DNA of 64,000 bases from Podospora pseudocomata (lineage: Eukaryota > Ascomycota > Sordariomycetes > Sordariales > Podosporaceae), in contig NC_085891.1 in the NCBI RefSeq assembly GCF_035222375.1, forward strand, positions 2,108,001 through 2,172,000, in the 5' to 3' direction. Below, piece after piece: positions 11,151-22,942 of this stretch (positions within the stretch are counted from its first letter, which is position 1; each line of letters starts with the position of its first letter). The notes under the pieces were generated by a model. That model was not told where the DNA came from, made no database searches, and saw only the letters and a list, made by a program, of their open reading frames with translations. Made by a program: the position numbers and the translations under genes.

Positions 11151-12421
11151 ATGGACTCCTCCTTTACTGACGACGAAAAGGTAAGGTTATGCGCCAACTC
11201 TCCCCAACCTTCCCATCCCCCTTGAACCTTGAAGCTTGAGCCCCCCTTCCCCTCGCCCTCCCTCTGGCGTTTCCCCCCGCGCATCATGACGCCGTTGCTT
11301 ATTTGTCTCGGCTATAGCGCTTCGTTCTTGCCGAAATCATCAAGGCCAGCCGCATGGATGTTGGTGTTCTCGTCAACTTAATCAGGTCGCATGATATTCA
11401 GCCCGACTGGTTGTCGATGCAGCTCCCTCGTGGTAGGTGTCTTTCGGTTGAAGTCATCTCTCCATCCTCTGACATGCTTTTCGCAGGTCGAAATGTGAAC
11501 CAGTGTATTCATGCGGCGGAGGCCATGTTCAACGCCCCGATGCCTCCGCCTTTGATATCGCCCTTGAAGCGAAAGTCGTTCGGCGATGTCAGTGATCAGC
11601 TTCCAAAGAGACAGGTGCTTGCGTCCCCTAGCGAACCTCCACCTCACGGATCGCCCTACCATGCGACGCCAGCCTTTGCGCAGCATCACGTCAACATCCA
11701 TCATCCTAACGGGCAACCGACTGTTGCCCTTGCTCCTAATCCGAACACCGTCCCTGCCTCGGCGCCGACCCCATATCCAGGGCCTCCTCGCAGACGTGGG
11801 CGGCCTCCAAAGTCAGAAAACCGATCGGGTCACTGGCAGATCACAACTTCTTATCCAAACATCACCCCAGCGCCTATCGCACCTGCTCCAGCTCCAGCCC
11901 CAGCTTCAGCGCCCCAGCCAAGCAGTCCAAGCTTCCGAGCCCAAGCACCGATAGCTCCAGCTCCGGCTCCAACTTCAGCTCCAGCACAAGCCGCGACCTC
12001 GGCACCACAGCCAAACAGCCCGAGCTTCCGCGTACAGCCGTATAATAATCGATACTCGATGCCTGCCGGGCCTCTGGATTCAAAATCTGGAAAGAAGCTC
12101 TTGCCCGAGATAGCCCCTCGTCCAACGCATGGCACTTCGGGGTTGGAACAACCTGTCAGATCGCCCACAAGGCCGGTATCAGAATATCAAGATCGGAGGG
12201 AAGACATACACCGACTGCCACCACCGCAAGCTCAAGGGCCCCCAAGACACGCGATGCGGGATCCTCCACTGCTGCCACCACCACAGAGCCCACGCTCGCA
12301 TCCTCATCCGCCACCACGCCACATGATGGACGCTTCACGACCACGAGAGACACCACCACCGACGCCCATGGAGCCGGTAAAGCACGAGAGCCATCTACCG
12401 CCACCACCCACGAAGACATGA
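11151..12421 (+). CDS. AT-hook-like, Pro/Ala-rich disordered protein of unknown function
   Basis: Exons are 11151..11180, 11318..11432 and 11487..12421 (introns 137 and 54 nt); the product is 359 aa. Only 10 codons lie in exon 1 (MDSSFTDDEK). Residues 1-65 form a compact region of predicted helices, including FVLAEIIKASRMD and a tryptophan before MQLPRGRNVNQC. The pattern reminds me of short N-terminal modules in uncharacterised Sordariomycete proteins, possibly Myb-like, but I cannot name a family. Downstream are a basic stretch (PLKRKS), an AT-hook core (RRRGRPPKSE, about residue 140), long PAPAPAS repeats and a His/Pro-rich tail, all likely disordered. A nuclear DNA-associated role is inferred from the AT hook only. 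The second intron is 54 nt, a multiple of three with no in-frame stop, so retention would add 18 residues inside the N-terminal module. The long upstream region fits a regulated gene. Confidence 0.75.
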
Positions 12422-15400
12422 CGGCAGTCAGTACCAGCTGTTCGACCAAACACATGAAGAGAAGACAAGCTACGAAAAGGCAGCATTTTTGACAGCAAAG
12501 TTCTTTTCAATATGAGGAGGCGACGACAGCAGAGACACGCAAGAGTTATTTTCTTTTTTTGCAAAATCCCGAAGAGGGGGCTGGGGGCGGTCTTATATGA
12601 ATTATCTAGCCGCAGCATACGATGATGGCACGACAGGACACTTACAACCACGCTACTACAAACACACCACCGGAGCACGACATGCGTTCGAGCAGTTACT
12701 TTTCTTTGGACGCCTTTCCTTTACACTTGACTACGAGTCTAACCAACCTAATGCTGTACGACAAAAACACAGACGGCAAAGACGTTCCTTTTTTCGACGC
12801 CAACTTTTGATGAACCATGACACTGACAACAGAAACATAATCCATCCATAGAGGGATTTACGGATACAAAAAGGAGTATGTACAAGGCTATGATGGGCGG
12901 TACAACTGACAAAACGTCTTTTTTTTGTTTTTTGTTTCCTTTTCTATCTTGGGCGAGGTTTTTACTCTTGATATTTGATGTTTCAACACGCGATTGAACG
13001 GCCTTTTTTTGTTGACTGACTATGCCATATTTTTCTTTTTCTCTTGTTATGTTTGTGAGGAAGGAGTGGGAGGGACCTAATTGTAATGATTGGGAAGATG
13101 AAGGTGAATGTGGAATGCGAGGGGGAAGTGGAGATATATAACGTGTATGATTATGAGCGGATACACAAACGGCCTGAACTTGACTTTGTTTTCTGGGGGG
13201 TAAGCTTGGGGAGATATGGAGATGGGATGGGTGTATGATATAGGTGTAGGTTTATCATGTGGTGGTTTTTTGGGGGTTGGGGGTTGAAGGTGTAATGATG
13301 ATTTTGTATATGTGAAGCTGATCTCCACCTACAACATGATGGTGATCCTGGCAGCATTGCGAACCACGCTCACGGCATTTTTGACAGCGAACATTACAAA
13401 CACAAGCACTCCCCATATTCTACAAGATCGACTCGCATATTGTAGACCTGATCTCTTAGTACCAGGCCGTGAACCAATCACCTCGGTCTTGCGATGTGAT
13501 ACGTCGAGGTGACAGCCAACCGGATGTTGATGGAGCGTTCTTCTCTAATGCCCAGTGGATGACCGGAGAATTGTCAAGTTTGTGCTGGCCAACCAGGGGG
13601 GAGTGTAGAGATGCTGCCAATGGGAATTCAAAGGAAGGGTCGCTCGCTTTTTGGTGTGGCTTACATCTACACTTATCGTCAACCGTCTGTGTCGTTTACT
13701 AGCTGCTACTCCACCGTTGAGAAAAACACCATGATCTCTGTCTCTCTGCATACCTAATTTATTGGAAGCTTTCAAACGATAAAAGGTTAACATGCACGGC
13801 AAGTTTGTACAACAGAAATTTCTGCACCTTGCTTCGAAAGAGATACGCATTAGACAGCTCATAGACACCACCCACCAGCTCTACTTACCCGCTTGCCACA
13901 ACATTCCAGCGTGCTTGTTCCGAACCGAGTAGACAGGCCATTGCAGTGAACATCCCAAACAAACAATTGTTATTTGGTGATTGTTTTCTTTGAGATGCAC
14001 AGATGCAGATGGATACGTATGCAAGGTATGTAATTCTGCAAAACCCAGAATGAATCTCCATACGGTCCAACAAACCTGAAGTTTTGCAACATGCCTACCT
14101 TTAAGCCGACAATTTAGAAGCGGTTCTCACCTTTTGTAGATGCAGAGAAGCAAACGTTTGTGAGTCTTGGCCTCTCTTGACGGGTCTCGGCCAATATGTG
14201 TCATTCGCCTGATCATGCCTCACCCTTGGGGGTGGAAGAGCTTTTGATCTTGTTCATGAGGTATGCAGAGATGCATTCCCCGTCCTTTACATCTGCAAAA
14301 GTCCCTGGCCTTCTCTGCGGCAACCTTCAAATAGTATTCACCTTCATCACTTCCAGAAAGGTGACGGAGGTAAACCAGGTCTCTCCCCTCCGAGGTCTCG
14401 GCACTTCCTGCCCCACACGCCGCCGAGATCTCGGCCCCACCCAACCGGCCCGTCGCTCCCGTTTCGTATCTGTAACCCTCCACTACCGAGCGAACATCCA
14501 CACCCCCCTCCGCAAAAAAAAAAAAAAAAAAAAGAAGACTGATCTGCGAACTCTTTTAAGAAACTTGGAAGTATTCAAACCTGGTATTAGCACTGCTCTC
14601 TTCCCTGTTTCCATCATTTTCAGAAATCCAGGCCTTTTGATCTACGACCGCAGCCCCGGCCAGACCAGTTCGTATTCCCGACAAGGTGGAAAGGGTATGT
14701 GTGATAAGAGGTGTGGCCATGGTTACAGTTGATCAGTGATCAGCGTTGCAGTCGATGATCGCCGGTTTGGCTGCTACAGATCAGATGGAAAATGAATGGG
14801 ACTTGACACATTTTGTACCTGAAGTCTTTTGCGAGGCACAATTTGAACCTTTGAAATAGTTGAGAGATTGCGGGCAATGCCGCCTTAGATGCATAAACCC
14901 CCATCTTACACACCGGCGATGCGGAGAGATCGGGACGGGAGGTTCGCGCATAAACCGGACAGTCCCCTCCTCTTGCCGTCGCTGTCATAGCATTTTACCT
15001 ATGTGGAGGTGGTTGTTTCGCATGCCTTAACCCCATGACTATTTTCTGTTTTGTTTACTTCACGATAATACCTACGGAGTATCCCCCTTTCATTTCCTCC
15101 CTTCCTTCACCGCATCTCCATCCGCAAGGGAGTCATGTTTCCAAGTAAACGCACGCTCTGACTCCATTGTCATTGTCGCAGTCGCAGCGAACCATTGACG
15201 CGGTCTTTCTTTCTCCCTACCTACCGCGTCTGCGAAGTACCTGAATTGTTTTTATTCTTCCTTTTTCAGCCAGCTCACTCCCACCCATCACCCAATAAAA
15301 TCCTTTCAGCTAGCAGTGCGTTCAACTGCTGCGCCCATTTTCTTGCTGACATGCATCGCATCCATCAAAACGCCATTGCATGCGCATGACAGCATCTTGA

Positions 15401-18400
15401 TGCAGGTACGGAGTGCGGCCCCCCTCACAAGTTGTGCTGCTCCCTGCTTCTGCCGTGTTCAAGGGTCAAAGCTTCCTGCATAAACAGAAATTGAATCGAG
15501 GGGTTGCGGTAACCGAGCGAGCTTTGCCCGGATTTTCTTCCGCTACTCTACTGTCGAAGAAAGCGGGAAAAAACGAGGTGTACTAGCAGGGTAGAGATTT
15601 TCCCTCGCTTGTGTTAACCCCCCTCATTACGAAAACTAAACAAGTGAAAAATCTCTCAATCATATAAACCCGCCGGGGAGTTGTTGTCATGATGTAAAAG
15701 ACAACCTCGGGATATCGGAGAAGAGATTCCCAAGTTGGGTATTTGCTCCTCCCGGCTGGCATTGGCAAATCATGTTTTCGGAATCGCTTGCATACAATGA
15801 GAGGTTTTTTCGTGCTACGAAAGAGTTACACAAGCAAAGAAGGAATGGAATGAGGAAGTCGGACGCTGTGCCTCTTGTTTAATACGATGGTGGTGATTTC
15901 CGGTGGTAAGATAGCCTGCTACGCCATAGTTTGTGTGGTTCAGCTGATCATTCTCCTCGAGCTTGGTTGATGATGGGCAAAATTCCATGCCGAAGAAGCT
16001 GAATCAACAGATGCTTGCTGGTGATGGACTCAATTATAATGGCAAACATGCCAAAAGGCCTTCGGTTCGTCGACTCCGAAAGAAGAAAGCCGCTGTGAAT
16101 GCCGCGGCCTGGAAAGGCGTGGCATCGGCTATTTCTGGGAGGAGATGTTGGCTGTTGGAGGTGAGGTGGCATGGCACTTGTGCGGTTCTGGTGTAGGGCC
16201 GATCCAAGCGCGATGGGTTGGATTTTCTTTTCCGTGTCAGCGAAACAGCCCCCTGATGATGACGGATAACGACCGTTGGTACCTGCGTCTGGCGGTGGAG
16301 TCGAGTTTGTCATCCTCAACCAACCTGCGCTTGCGCTTATGGCTTGGCAAGACCTGCGAGCTGGTGAAACAGAGGCAACATGCACTCATCTCAGGATGAG
16401 ATGATGTCTCGGCAAGTCAGATGCTGTAGTGAGGATTTGAGACAGCAACAAAAAGTTGTGCCGTCGGACCGGGTCGGTAGGTTCTGACTGAGCATCTTGT
16501 CTTGAACTGAAGAAGATGCTGAGCAGCGTTGTTCTTGGCGCCGCAATGGCAAGGCTGCGCTACAAAGTTAGAAGCACTTGGCATCTCGGCTGACGGGTTT
16601 GACGTGGCCGGCTTTCACCTTCTGGAAGGAAAATAGCGTCCACACCAGCGTTTGGCGTTTTATTGCCTTGTCTTGCATTTTTGACAGTGTTTTGTCGGTG
16701 AAGTTGACCGTTGCATGTTTGTCATATCGTGACGCCAGCCTCCGGCATGTTTTGCCTCAAGGCGAAGCTGGACAAGCAGGGCTCCCAAAAAAAGAACCCA
16801 TCACATACCAGTACCTGATTTCATCCGGGGACGGCATTGCTCGCTCGCTTCTGTAAGATGTAGAATGCATGGTAGCCAGTACCGGATACCAGAAACGCGA
16901 GATTGCAACGTCGAGGGTCTGTGTTGCGTTTCCTTGCGCTTGCGCTGCGATACCTACCATGGTGTCTCTTGATGAGGGTCTGGTTTCGAGTTCTGGGCTA
17001 GGTGGCTAGTAAAAGGAGACATAACACTAGACCCGGAGGAGCCGCAACTCCTTCTCGCCGAATGTGGTGAAAGTTTGCGCAAACACAGGAGGCGCCGTTC
17101 TTTCCCCGAGTGTGCTACTGGACGATATTCTGTATGATACTGCTAATGTCAACAAATGACCGGCATGAGAAGAAAATACCATTCACTCTCTGTCTTCCAC
17201 ACCCACTCCTCGGGCCTCGGGGGTCAGCTAATAGTAGCTGGCTGACCAATAGGAAGAGCCAGCTGAGCTGATTGGGCTGCCCAGAGACGGGACAGAGCCT
17301 TTCCATCAACCAGCAGTCCGTCGACTCGACGCAATCTTCGAAGCTCGAGTACCGCATCTCTGTGTAGCGTCTATCAGCGCGTGTGCTGTGAAACAGTGTC
17401 ATCTGAAGACAACAGACTCGCCGAGATGCCAACGTCTCGCTCCCGAGAAGCCATGCGGTGGATCGACGCCTCGTCAGATCTTCTTCGTCGCTTTTTCTTT
17501 TCTTTTCTTGGGGGAGACCCCGGCAGAACCGCCCCCTGTCGCGGTTCGGGGCCCAGGTGGACACGATCACGCAAGTCAACAAGGGTCGATCCCTGCAACC
17601 CTGGCACCTCCCATCCAACCTGAGCCTCCCCACCATGGCCCAGCAAGGCACGGACACGGCAGACATCCTGCTTCTGCATGGCCTAACAACAAAGACCCGG
17701 GGACCCTCCACGCGAGCAAAACGCGTCCTCTGTGTACAGTTGCTACATTTAGCCGGTAAGCCCACCCATCTGAGCTGTGCCTGGCGAATCCCCAGCTTGC
17801 TCTTTTCGAGTCTTCCTTCGTCTTGTTTACTATCTATCTTGTCTTCTCCTTTTCCCACCAGCCAGCAAATAGCTGGGCTCTCCTTCGTTTGCAATTGCTG
17901 CCGGTCTGTCTCAAAGCAGCTATCCCCACCCCTACAAGCCGTTACATACCCAAACCACATCCGACTACCCGGGATCAGCTTGAAGAGACCACCAAATAAC
18001 GAGACCCGCTTCGTGATTATTTTTTTTCCGTTCACACCATTCAATCAACCGAGCTTTTCAACTATAAACCAGTCTTGTTCAGTCTTGATCCGACTTCAAA
18101 ATACTACTCACTCACTTATACGCCGGCTGAGCTGGAATGCAGCTGTCTTGGTGCCACGCCTACTGATCGCATGAACACACGGCTGGTAAACCACGTCTCA
18201 CTTATACCCGCCGCTTCCCGAAGAACTTGGTTGACTCAGGAACCTTCCATAACCTCCACTCCATAGGGAACCTGGATCCAGACCGGAGTGACGGTGCCGT
18301 GGTCAAGAGACTGAAGGAGGTGAAAGAGCGCGCCAGTATCTTGCATAACCACAGACCAGCAGCAAGCCACTTCAGCATCTGTTTGCAAAGGGGGGTTTCG

Positions 18401-18504
18401 TTGGGGACTGTAGGGGGGTAGTTGAATGAGACGACGACATAACTGCAACACTTCGTCGTGTCTCAGACTGGACCTTGGGTCCGAATATCAAAACCACTGC
18501 CGTC
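12422..18504. other. Long intergenic region, no gene seen
   Basis: About 6.1 kb lies between two plus-strand genes. The first few hundred bases are 3' region of the AT-hook gene. The largest open frames (about 14.2-14.7 kb and both strands of 17.1-18.2 kb) lack family signatures, overlap each other and cross low-complexity sequence, so I do not call them. The last kilobase is C/T-rich with CCACC and CAAT-like stretches, as expected for promoter and leader of the next gene. An A20 run lies at 14514. Confidence 0.5.
14514..14533. repeat. A20 homopolymer
   Basis: Twenty consecutive A follow CCTCCGC. It could be the tail of an old retroposed sequence or simple slippage; I see no gene body or flanking duplication that would decide. 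Confidence 0.85.
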
Positions 18505-19980
18505 ATGGTAATCCCTCGCTCCCTTCCGGCTGTGCTGGGCGTCATTTCGATTCTGCCGACCGCGGCTATCCTGGCGATACACAGCATCCTTGCTCGATCA
18601 CGGGAAGACCGGGCTCCTGCGGTCAGAACCACGGCCATCATTGCCGCCATCCTCGAAGCCACTGTTCTTGCCGCCGTCACCGGTCTCACCTGCGCGCATA
18701 TCGGCCCTTGGTCAGCACGATGGGCGAAATTCAACGGGCTGTTGTTCGGGGCAGGCTTGTTCCTATGCACAGTCGCTGCCGCTGTGTCAGTGGCCAACAT
18801 GATCTGCCTGAGCAAGGTTGATGAGGATCCTGAGAGCACAATTCTGGGCTCTGGCGCGACAGGCTTCCTGGTTGGTTCATCGGTCGTCCTCGGCCTTGCT
18901 TTCGCAACACAGCTTGTTTTCTTGGTCTTCCACTTTGTTGCTGGGACAGTTCGAGGGCCACGGATCAAGGTGACTGTACACAAGGACCAGGACCGAAGCA
19001 GATCGCCTCCCCGGGTGAAATCGATTGCCTACCACGAGACCAGCCCAAGTCTTGTTTCTGGGAAAGCCCGCGGCAGCGCATCATTCGAGAAGACACCGCC
19101 TGGATCCAGTGCCGGACGCTCGACAGCAGAGACGATAAGCTCCTTTCGAAGCTCGCTATCAAACGTGGTCCGGCCCATCTCCTCCAAGACTCGTTTGCTG
19201 TCTCAACGAGGGGGCCGTCCAGCCTCGTTAGACCTCCCATCATTCCACGAACAGACAAGAACGACGGAGGAAGGGTTCGATTCATGGGATACATCGGCGG
19301 TTGATCCACAAAACCGACAGACCGTCTTGGAATCGTCTTCACCACCGCTGGGCCGTTTCCTCGAGACAATACCGGCTAGCCCCACCACCAGTCGAAGTCC
19401 GAGCCCTGGCACACCGTTAGACCTCTTGGAGCCCCCTTCTCGCACCAGAAGACGAAGCCGAACATTGAGTCCAGCCCCAAGCAGAGTGTCCCAGGCACAG
19501 CGGACAGCCTTTACACAACATTCTACACAGAGCGAGTCTCACATCCACCCGCTCTTCAGATCCGATTCGCCTATTCCTCCACCACCCATCGTAACACCAG
19601 GGACTGTTGTGGTTGCTGCACCAAACGGGGGACAGATCCTCAGCGATAGGCAAAGCATCCGAAGTATCAAGAGTCTCCGTCGAATGCGAAGCGGGAGTCT
19701 TCCAGGCGTTCCAAGCCCATTGAGTCGGCAAGGGTCCGTTGAATCTTTCCACCGCAAACCTGATACCCACTCACCAGAGATTCGTGAGGAGGATGAATAC
19801 CTGACCCCCGAGGGGACGACACCGGTGCTGGAGACGGAGCGGAAGATGACACCGCCAATTCCTGATTGGATTCTGTCTGCCGGGTCTCGGACGAGCCTGA
19901 CCACCTACCACAGCCGGAAGATCCATCTTCCATGCTCAAGTGAAGAAGCTTCTGGTGGCGCTGCACCCAGCCCGCAGTAG
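18505..19980 (+). CDS. Four-TM membrane protein with long disordered C-terminal tail
   Basis: A single exon encodes 491 aa. The ATG at 18505 is used; an in-frame TTG 30 nt upstream is not a normal fungal start. Four hydrophobic segments lie at about residues 7-27, 42-62, 75-97 and 110-137, separated by short loops, giving both termini on the same (probably cytosolic) side. The remaining 350 residues are Ser/Pro/Arg-rich, with SRSPP-type motifs and many potential phosphosites, ending GGAAPSPQ. The membrane part recalls the broad group of fungal four-helix integral membrane proteins, but I do not recognise a named family and no catalytic motif is visible. No N-terminal signal peptide precedes the first TM. 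A role at the plasma membrane with a phosphoregulated tail is speculation. Its upstream intergenic region is one of the longest in the window. Confidence 0.75.
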   Translation: MVIPRSLPAVLGVISILPTAAILAIHSILARSREDRAPAVRTTAIIAAILEATVLAAVTGLTCAHIGPWSARWAKFNGLLFGAGLFLCTVAAAVSVANMICLSKVDEDPESTILGSGATGFLVGSSVVLGLAFATQLVFLVFHFVAGTVRGPRIKVTVHKDQDRSRSPPRVKSIAYHETSPSLVSGKARGSASFEKTPPGSSAGRSTAETISSFRSSLSNVVRPISSKTRLLSQRGGRPASLDLPSFHEQTRTTEEGFDSWDTSAVDPQNRQTVLESSSPPLGRFLETIPASPTTSRSPSPGTPLDLLEPPSRTRRRSRTLSPAPSRVSQAQRTAFTQHSTQSESHIHPLFRSDSPIPPPPIVTPGTVVVAAPNGGQILSDRQSIRSIKSLRRMRSGSLPGVPSPLSRQGSVESFHRKPDTHSPEIREEDEYLTPEGTTPVLETERKMTPPIPDWILSAGSRTSLTTYHSRKIHLPCSSEEASGGAAPSPQ

Positions 19981-20734
19981 GGTTATGCTTCAGTTGTTCT
20001 GTGGCACTTGTGACGACAAAACTTTGTCACCACGCCACATACCTTCATTTTTCTTTCTGTGTATCAAACTTTTTGCTTTCTTTGGGTAGGGCGGCTTGGT
20101 GTTGTTAAGGAGTGGGGAGATACCAATCATGATTGAAACTTTTGCTTTAGCGTGGCGTTGACACCGGTACTTGGCCTGAGGGAACAGGCTGGAAGGAACA
20201 GGACAATGGCGTTTGGTGGAATGGTTGATGACTATGAGACATGACAGGAGACATAGATTTCATTTGGTTCATCATCGGATTGGGAAGGGTAGTCGTCTGG
20301 AGATAGGGACTCTTGAAAATAAACAAAAGAACTTATTGATGGACATGATGTCTCAAATCAAAGCAAGTGAGTGATAGGTAAGGAAGGCACCTGTAGTAGG
20401 TGACAATTGGCAGCAAGTGAAGGTTAGGTTAGGTTGATTGTGAGGGGAAGGTAAAGCTACGGTAGGTCCGCTGACCAGAGTGGGGCTAGGCATCAGGACG
20501 CGCGCACCCACTGCCACTTCACTGCCGCCTTCTTTTGGCCTGGAATTCCATCCAGCATATTTTAAGCTGCTAGCAACAGGCAACTCCAGCTTTTGCCACA
20601 AAACACCACCACGACCCCTCGACCGCTGAATATCGATACATATTCGATTCGGCATCAATACAGCGCCGTACTGCGCTTAATCTATCACTTCCATCCACAG
20701 GCAGTCATACGGAATCTTTCCTGGATCGCCCATC
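19981..20734. other. Intergenic: 3' region and rad23 promoter
   Basis: The left part is the 3' region of the four-TM gene. The right part is the rad23 promoter and leader, including a short tandem GGTTAGGTTAGGTT (about 20421-20435) and a C/A-rich leader. No gene is seen. Confidence 0.55.
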
Positions 20735-22357
20735 ATGAAGGTCAATTTCAAGGTACGTTCTGTCACGGGTGGTAGCCAGCTGCTTTTCGATAGCTGCGAT
20801 AGCACCTTTGGAATCCTCAATCAATCACATCGCCGTGGTCAATGCTAACATATTGTGCTTATCCATAGGACCTCAAGCAGCAGAAGTTCACCATCGAGTT
20901 TGAGCCCACCGATCTCGTGAGTTACCCCTCATCATCCCTCAACCCTTGCTGCCACCAACAGCTGCCCCCCGCCACCGAACCTGCAATGTCGAGACAGCCT
21001 GTTACAGGTTACAGTCCGGTCCAAGAACCAAGGATGCCTACTATCGCTTTCAAGATCACCGCTGACAATAGCTCTATCAGATCTCGACGGTGAAGCAGAA
21101 GCTCTCTGAGGACCATGGCTGGGATCCTGCGCTCCAAAAGCTCATCTATTCAGGTAAAAAGCTATGACGCATCCGTCCGCTACCGGTTCCCGCAACTAAC
21201 CCATCCGCCCACTGCAGGCAAGATTCTGAAGGATGAGGATACCATCGAGTCTTGCAAGATCGAGGAGAAGGGCTTTGTTGTTTGTATGGTGAGCAAGGTA
21301 AGTAAATTCTGACATTTTGGCTGTCCACTGGTCACGGCTAACCGCAGACAAAATGACAGCCCAAGGCGCCCAAGCCAGCTCCTGCCGCCGAGTCTTCTTC
21401 CGTCGTCCCGGCCACGCCTGCTCAAGCCGCCCCAGCCTCTACCCCAGCGCCCCCAGCTGCCCCAGCTCAAGTATCAAATGCCACCTCAGCTGCTCCTGCC
21501 ACCCCCAGCCCAAATCGGACTAGTGGTGCCCCCAACGACTCGAGTGCTCTCGCTATGGGAGAGCAGCGTGCGCAGGCTATTGCCAACATGGAGGCCATGG
21601 GTTTCGAGCGATCCCAGATCGACGCTGCTATGCGTGCCGCCTTCTTCAACCCCGAGCGTGCGGTTGAGTACTTGTTGACGGTATGTTTGAGTGTACCAAA
21701 AGATCGGCGATTGGGGCATGTGCAGATGTGACTAACTTGTATAACCCAGGGCATTCCTGAGAACGTTCAACAACAAACAGCTGCCCAGCGCGTGGGTCAT
21801 GCCATCCCCCCGCCCCTGCTGCTGCGAGCCCCGCCCCTGCGCCTGCTGGTGAGGCTGCTGGTGACCTTGAGGGAGAAAATTTGTTTGACCTTGCTGCTCG
21901 TGCTGGTGGTGCCCGCAGCGGAAGTGGTGGAGCTGCTACCGCCGGAGCGAGCGCGCAAGATCTTGGCAACCTAAGCTGGCTTAGACAGAACGCTCAGTTC
22001 CAACAGCTTCGCCAAGTCGTCCAACAACAGCCCGGCATGCTCGAGCAGATTCTTCAGCAGCTCAGTGCTGGTAACCCACAACTCGCCCAGACGATCGCCC
22101 AGAACCCAGAGCAGTTCCTCCAGTTGCTTAGTGAGCACGGTGATGACGATGCGCCGCTCCCCCCTGGAGCCCACCAGATTTCGGTCACAGAGGAGGAGCG
22201 TGACGCCATTGAGCGGTTGACTCGGCTAGGATTCAGCCAGGACCAGGCCATCCAGGCGTATTTTGCCTGCGAGAAGAACGAGGAGTTGGCTGCGAACTTC
22301 TTGTTCGACCAGCCCGATGACGATGATGATGACATGGGCGGCACCGGTACTCACTAA
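20735..22357 (+). CDS. rad23: UV excision repair / proteasome shuttle protein Rad23 (apparent frame break in last exon)
   Basis: Exons are 20735..20752, 20869..20916, 21081..21153, 21218..21297, 21360..21680 and 21750..22357. The first exon has only six codons (MKVNFK). Domains in order: N-terminal ubiquitin-like domain (about 1-75, ending VCMVSK), Ala/Pro linker, UBA1 (MEAMGFERSQIDAAMRAAFF), linker, XPC-binding domain (SWLRQNAQFQQLRQVVQQQP) and C-terminal UBA2 (IERLTRLGFSQDQAIQAYF). This is the complete Rad23 order; the family delivers ubiquitylated proteins to the proteasome and partners Rad4 in nucleotide-excision repair. The six exons sum to 1148 nt, one short of a multiple of three. In exon 6 the frame that encodes GIPEN after UBA1 is not the frame of the XPC-binding domain and UBA2. 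The change falls in the Pro/Ala linker between about 21756 and 21880, near a C6 run at 21806-21811. See findings for the competing explanations. Confidence 0.9.
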
Positions 22358-22942
22358 TTTTCTTCTAATTCGCCTTTGCTTTGGGATTGCGGGGTTATTC
22401 GGGATATCCAGGCAGGAATGGTTATGCGGGGTGGAGATGGGCGGAGGCTTTTAGCTTTTTGTTTTCACTGGTGATGTGAGGCGGGCAGAAAGTTAAAAGC
22501 GAAGGTCTATTATTGATAGCAAGATACCAAACAGCTAGGTTTTTCTCCGACTGGAAGTCTGAGTGCCAGTGATCTGTGATGCTAGACTCTGGGGATGGAA
22601 GACGGGAAAAATTTGAGGTGGAGGGAGAGAGAAAGTGCTCAACATCTCTTTTATGCCTGCCAGTGATATGAAGGGGTTGGGAACCATCATTAGCTGTGTA
22701 GACTCTAGTACCCAACTCGGGCATACTATTAGCAGGTCACTGCCGGCTCATTTCAGACAGGGTAATAAAAACATCGCTTTGATTCCTTCCGATAAATCAA
22801 GCTATGGGTATCAATGAATCGAAATAAATGCGAGAAACCCTTACAAATACCAGCACATCTATCTACCTGGGTTCCTATTTTGCCTGTGGGTCTCGTAACC
22901 ACGACCGAATTCTTTCTACCCCCGTAATCACCACAATGTGGC
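22358..22942. other. Intergenic, convergent 3' regions
   Basis: This lies between the stops of rad23 (plus) and bdp1 (minus). AT-richer sequence is compatible with two 3' UTRs. No gene is seen. Confidence 0.55.

Noticed and set aside
14196-14732. 178-codon open frame with a poly-Lys run
   Set aside because: Crosses an A20 homopolymer and shows no conserved motif; start and composition look random.
17115-18174. Long overlapping open frames on both strands
   Set aside because: Neither strand shows a domain or splice structure; most likely promoter and leader of the four-TM gene.
20421-20435. GGTTAGGTTAGGTT as an interstitial telomere repeat
   Set aside because: Only about two to three units and not TTAGGG; judged chance or simple repeat.
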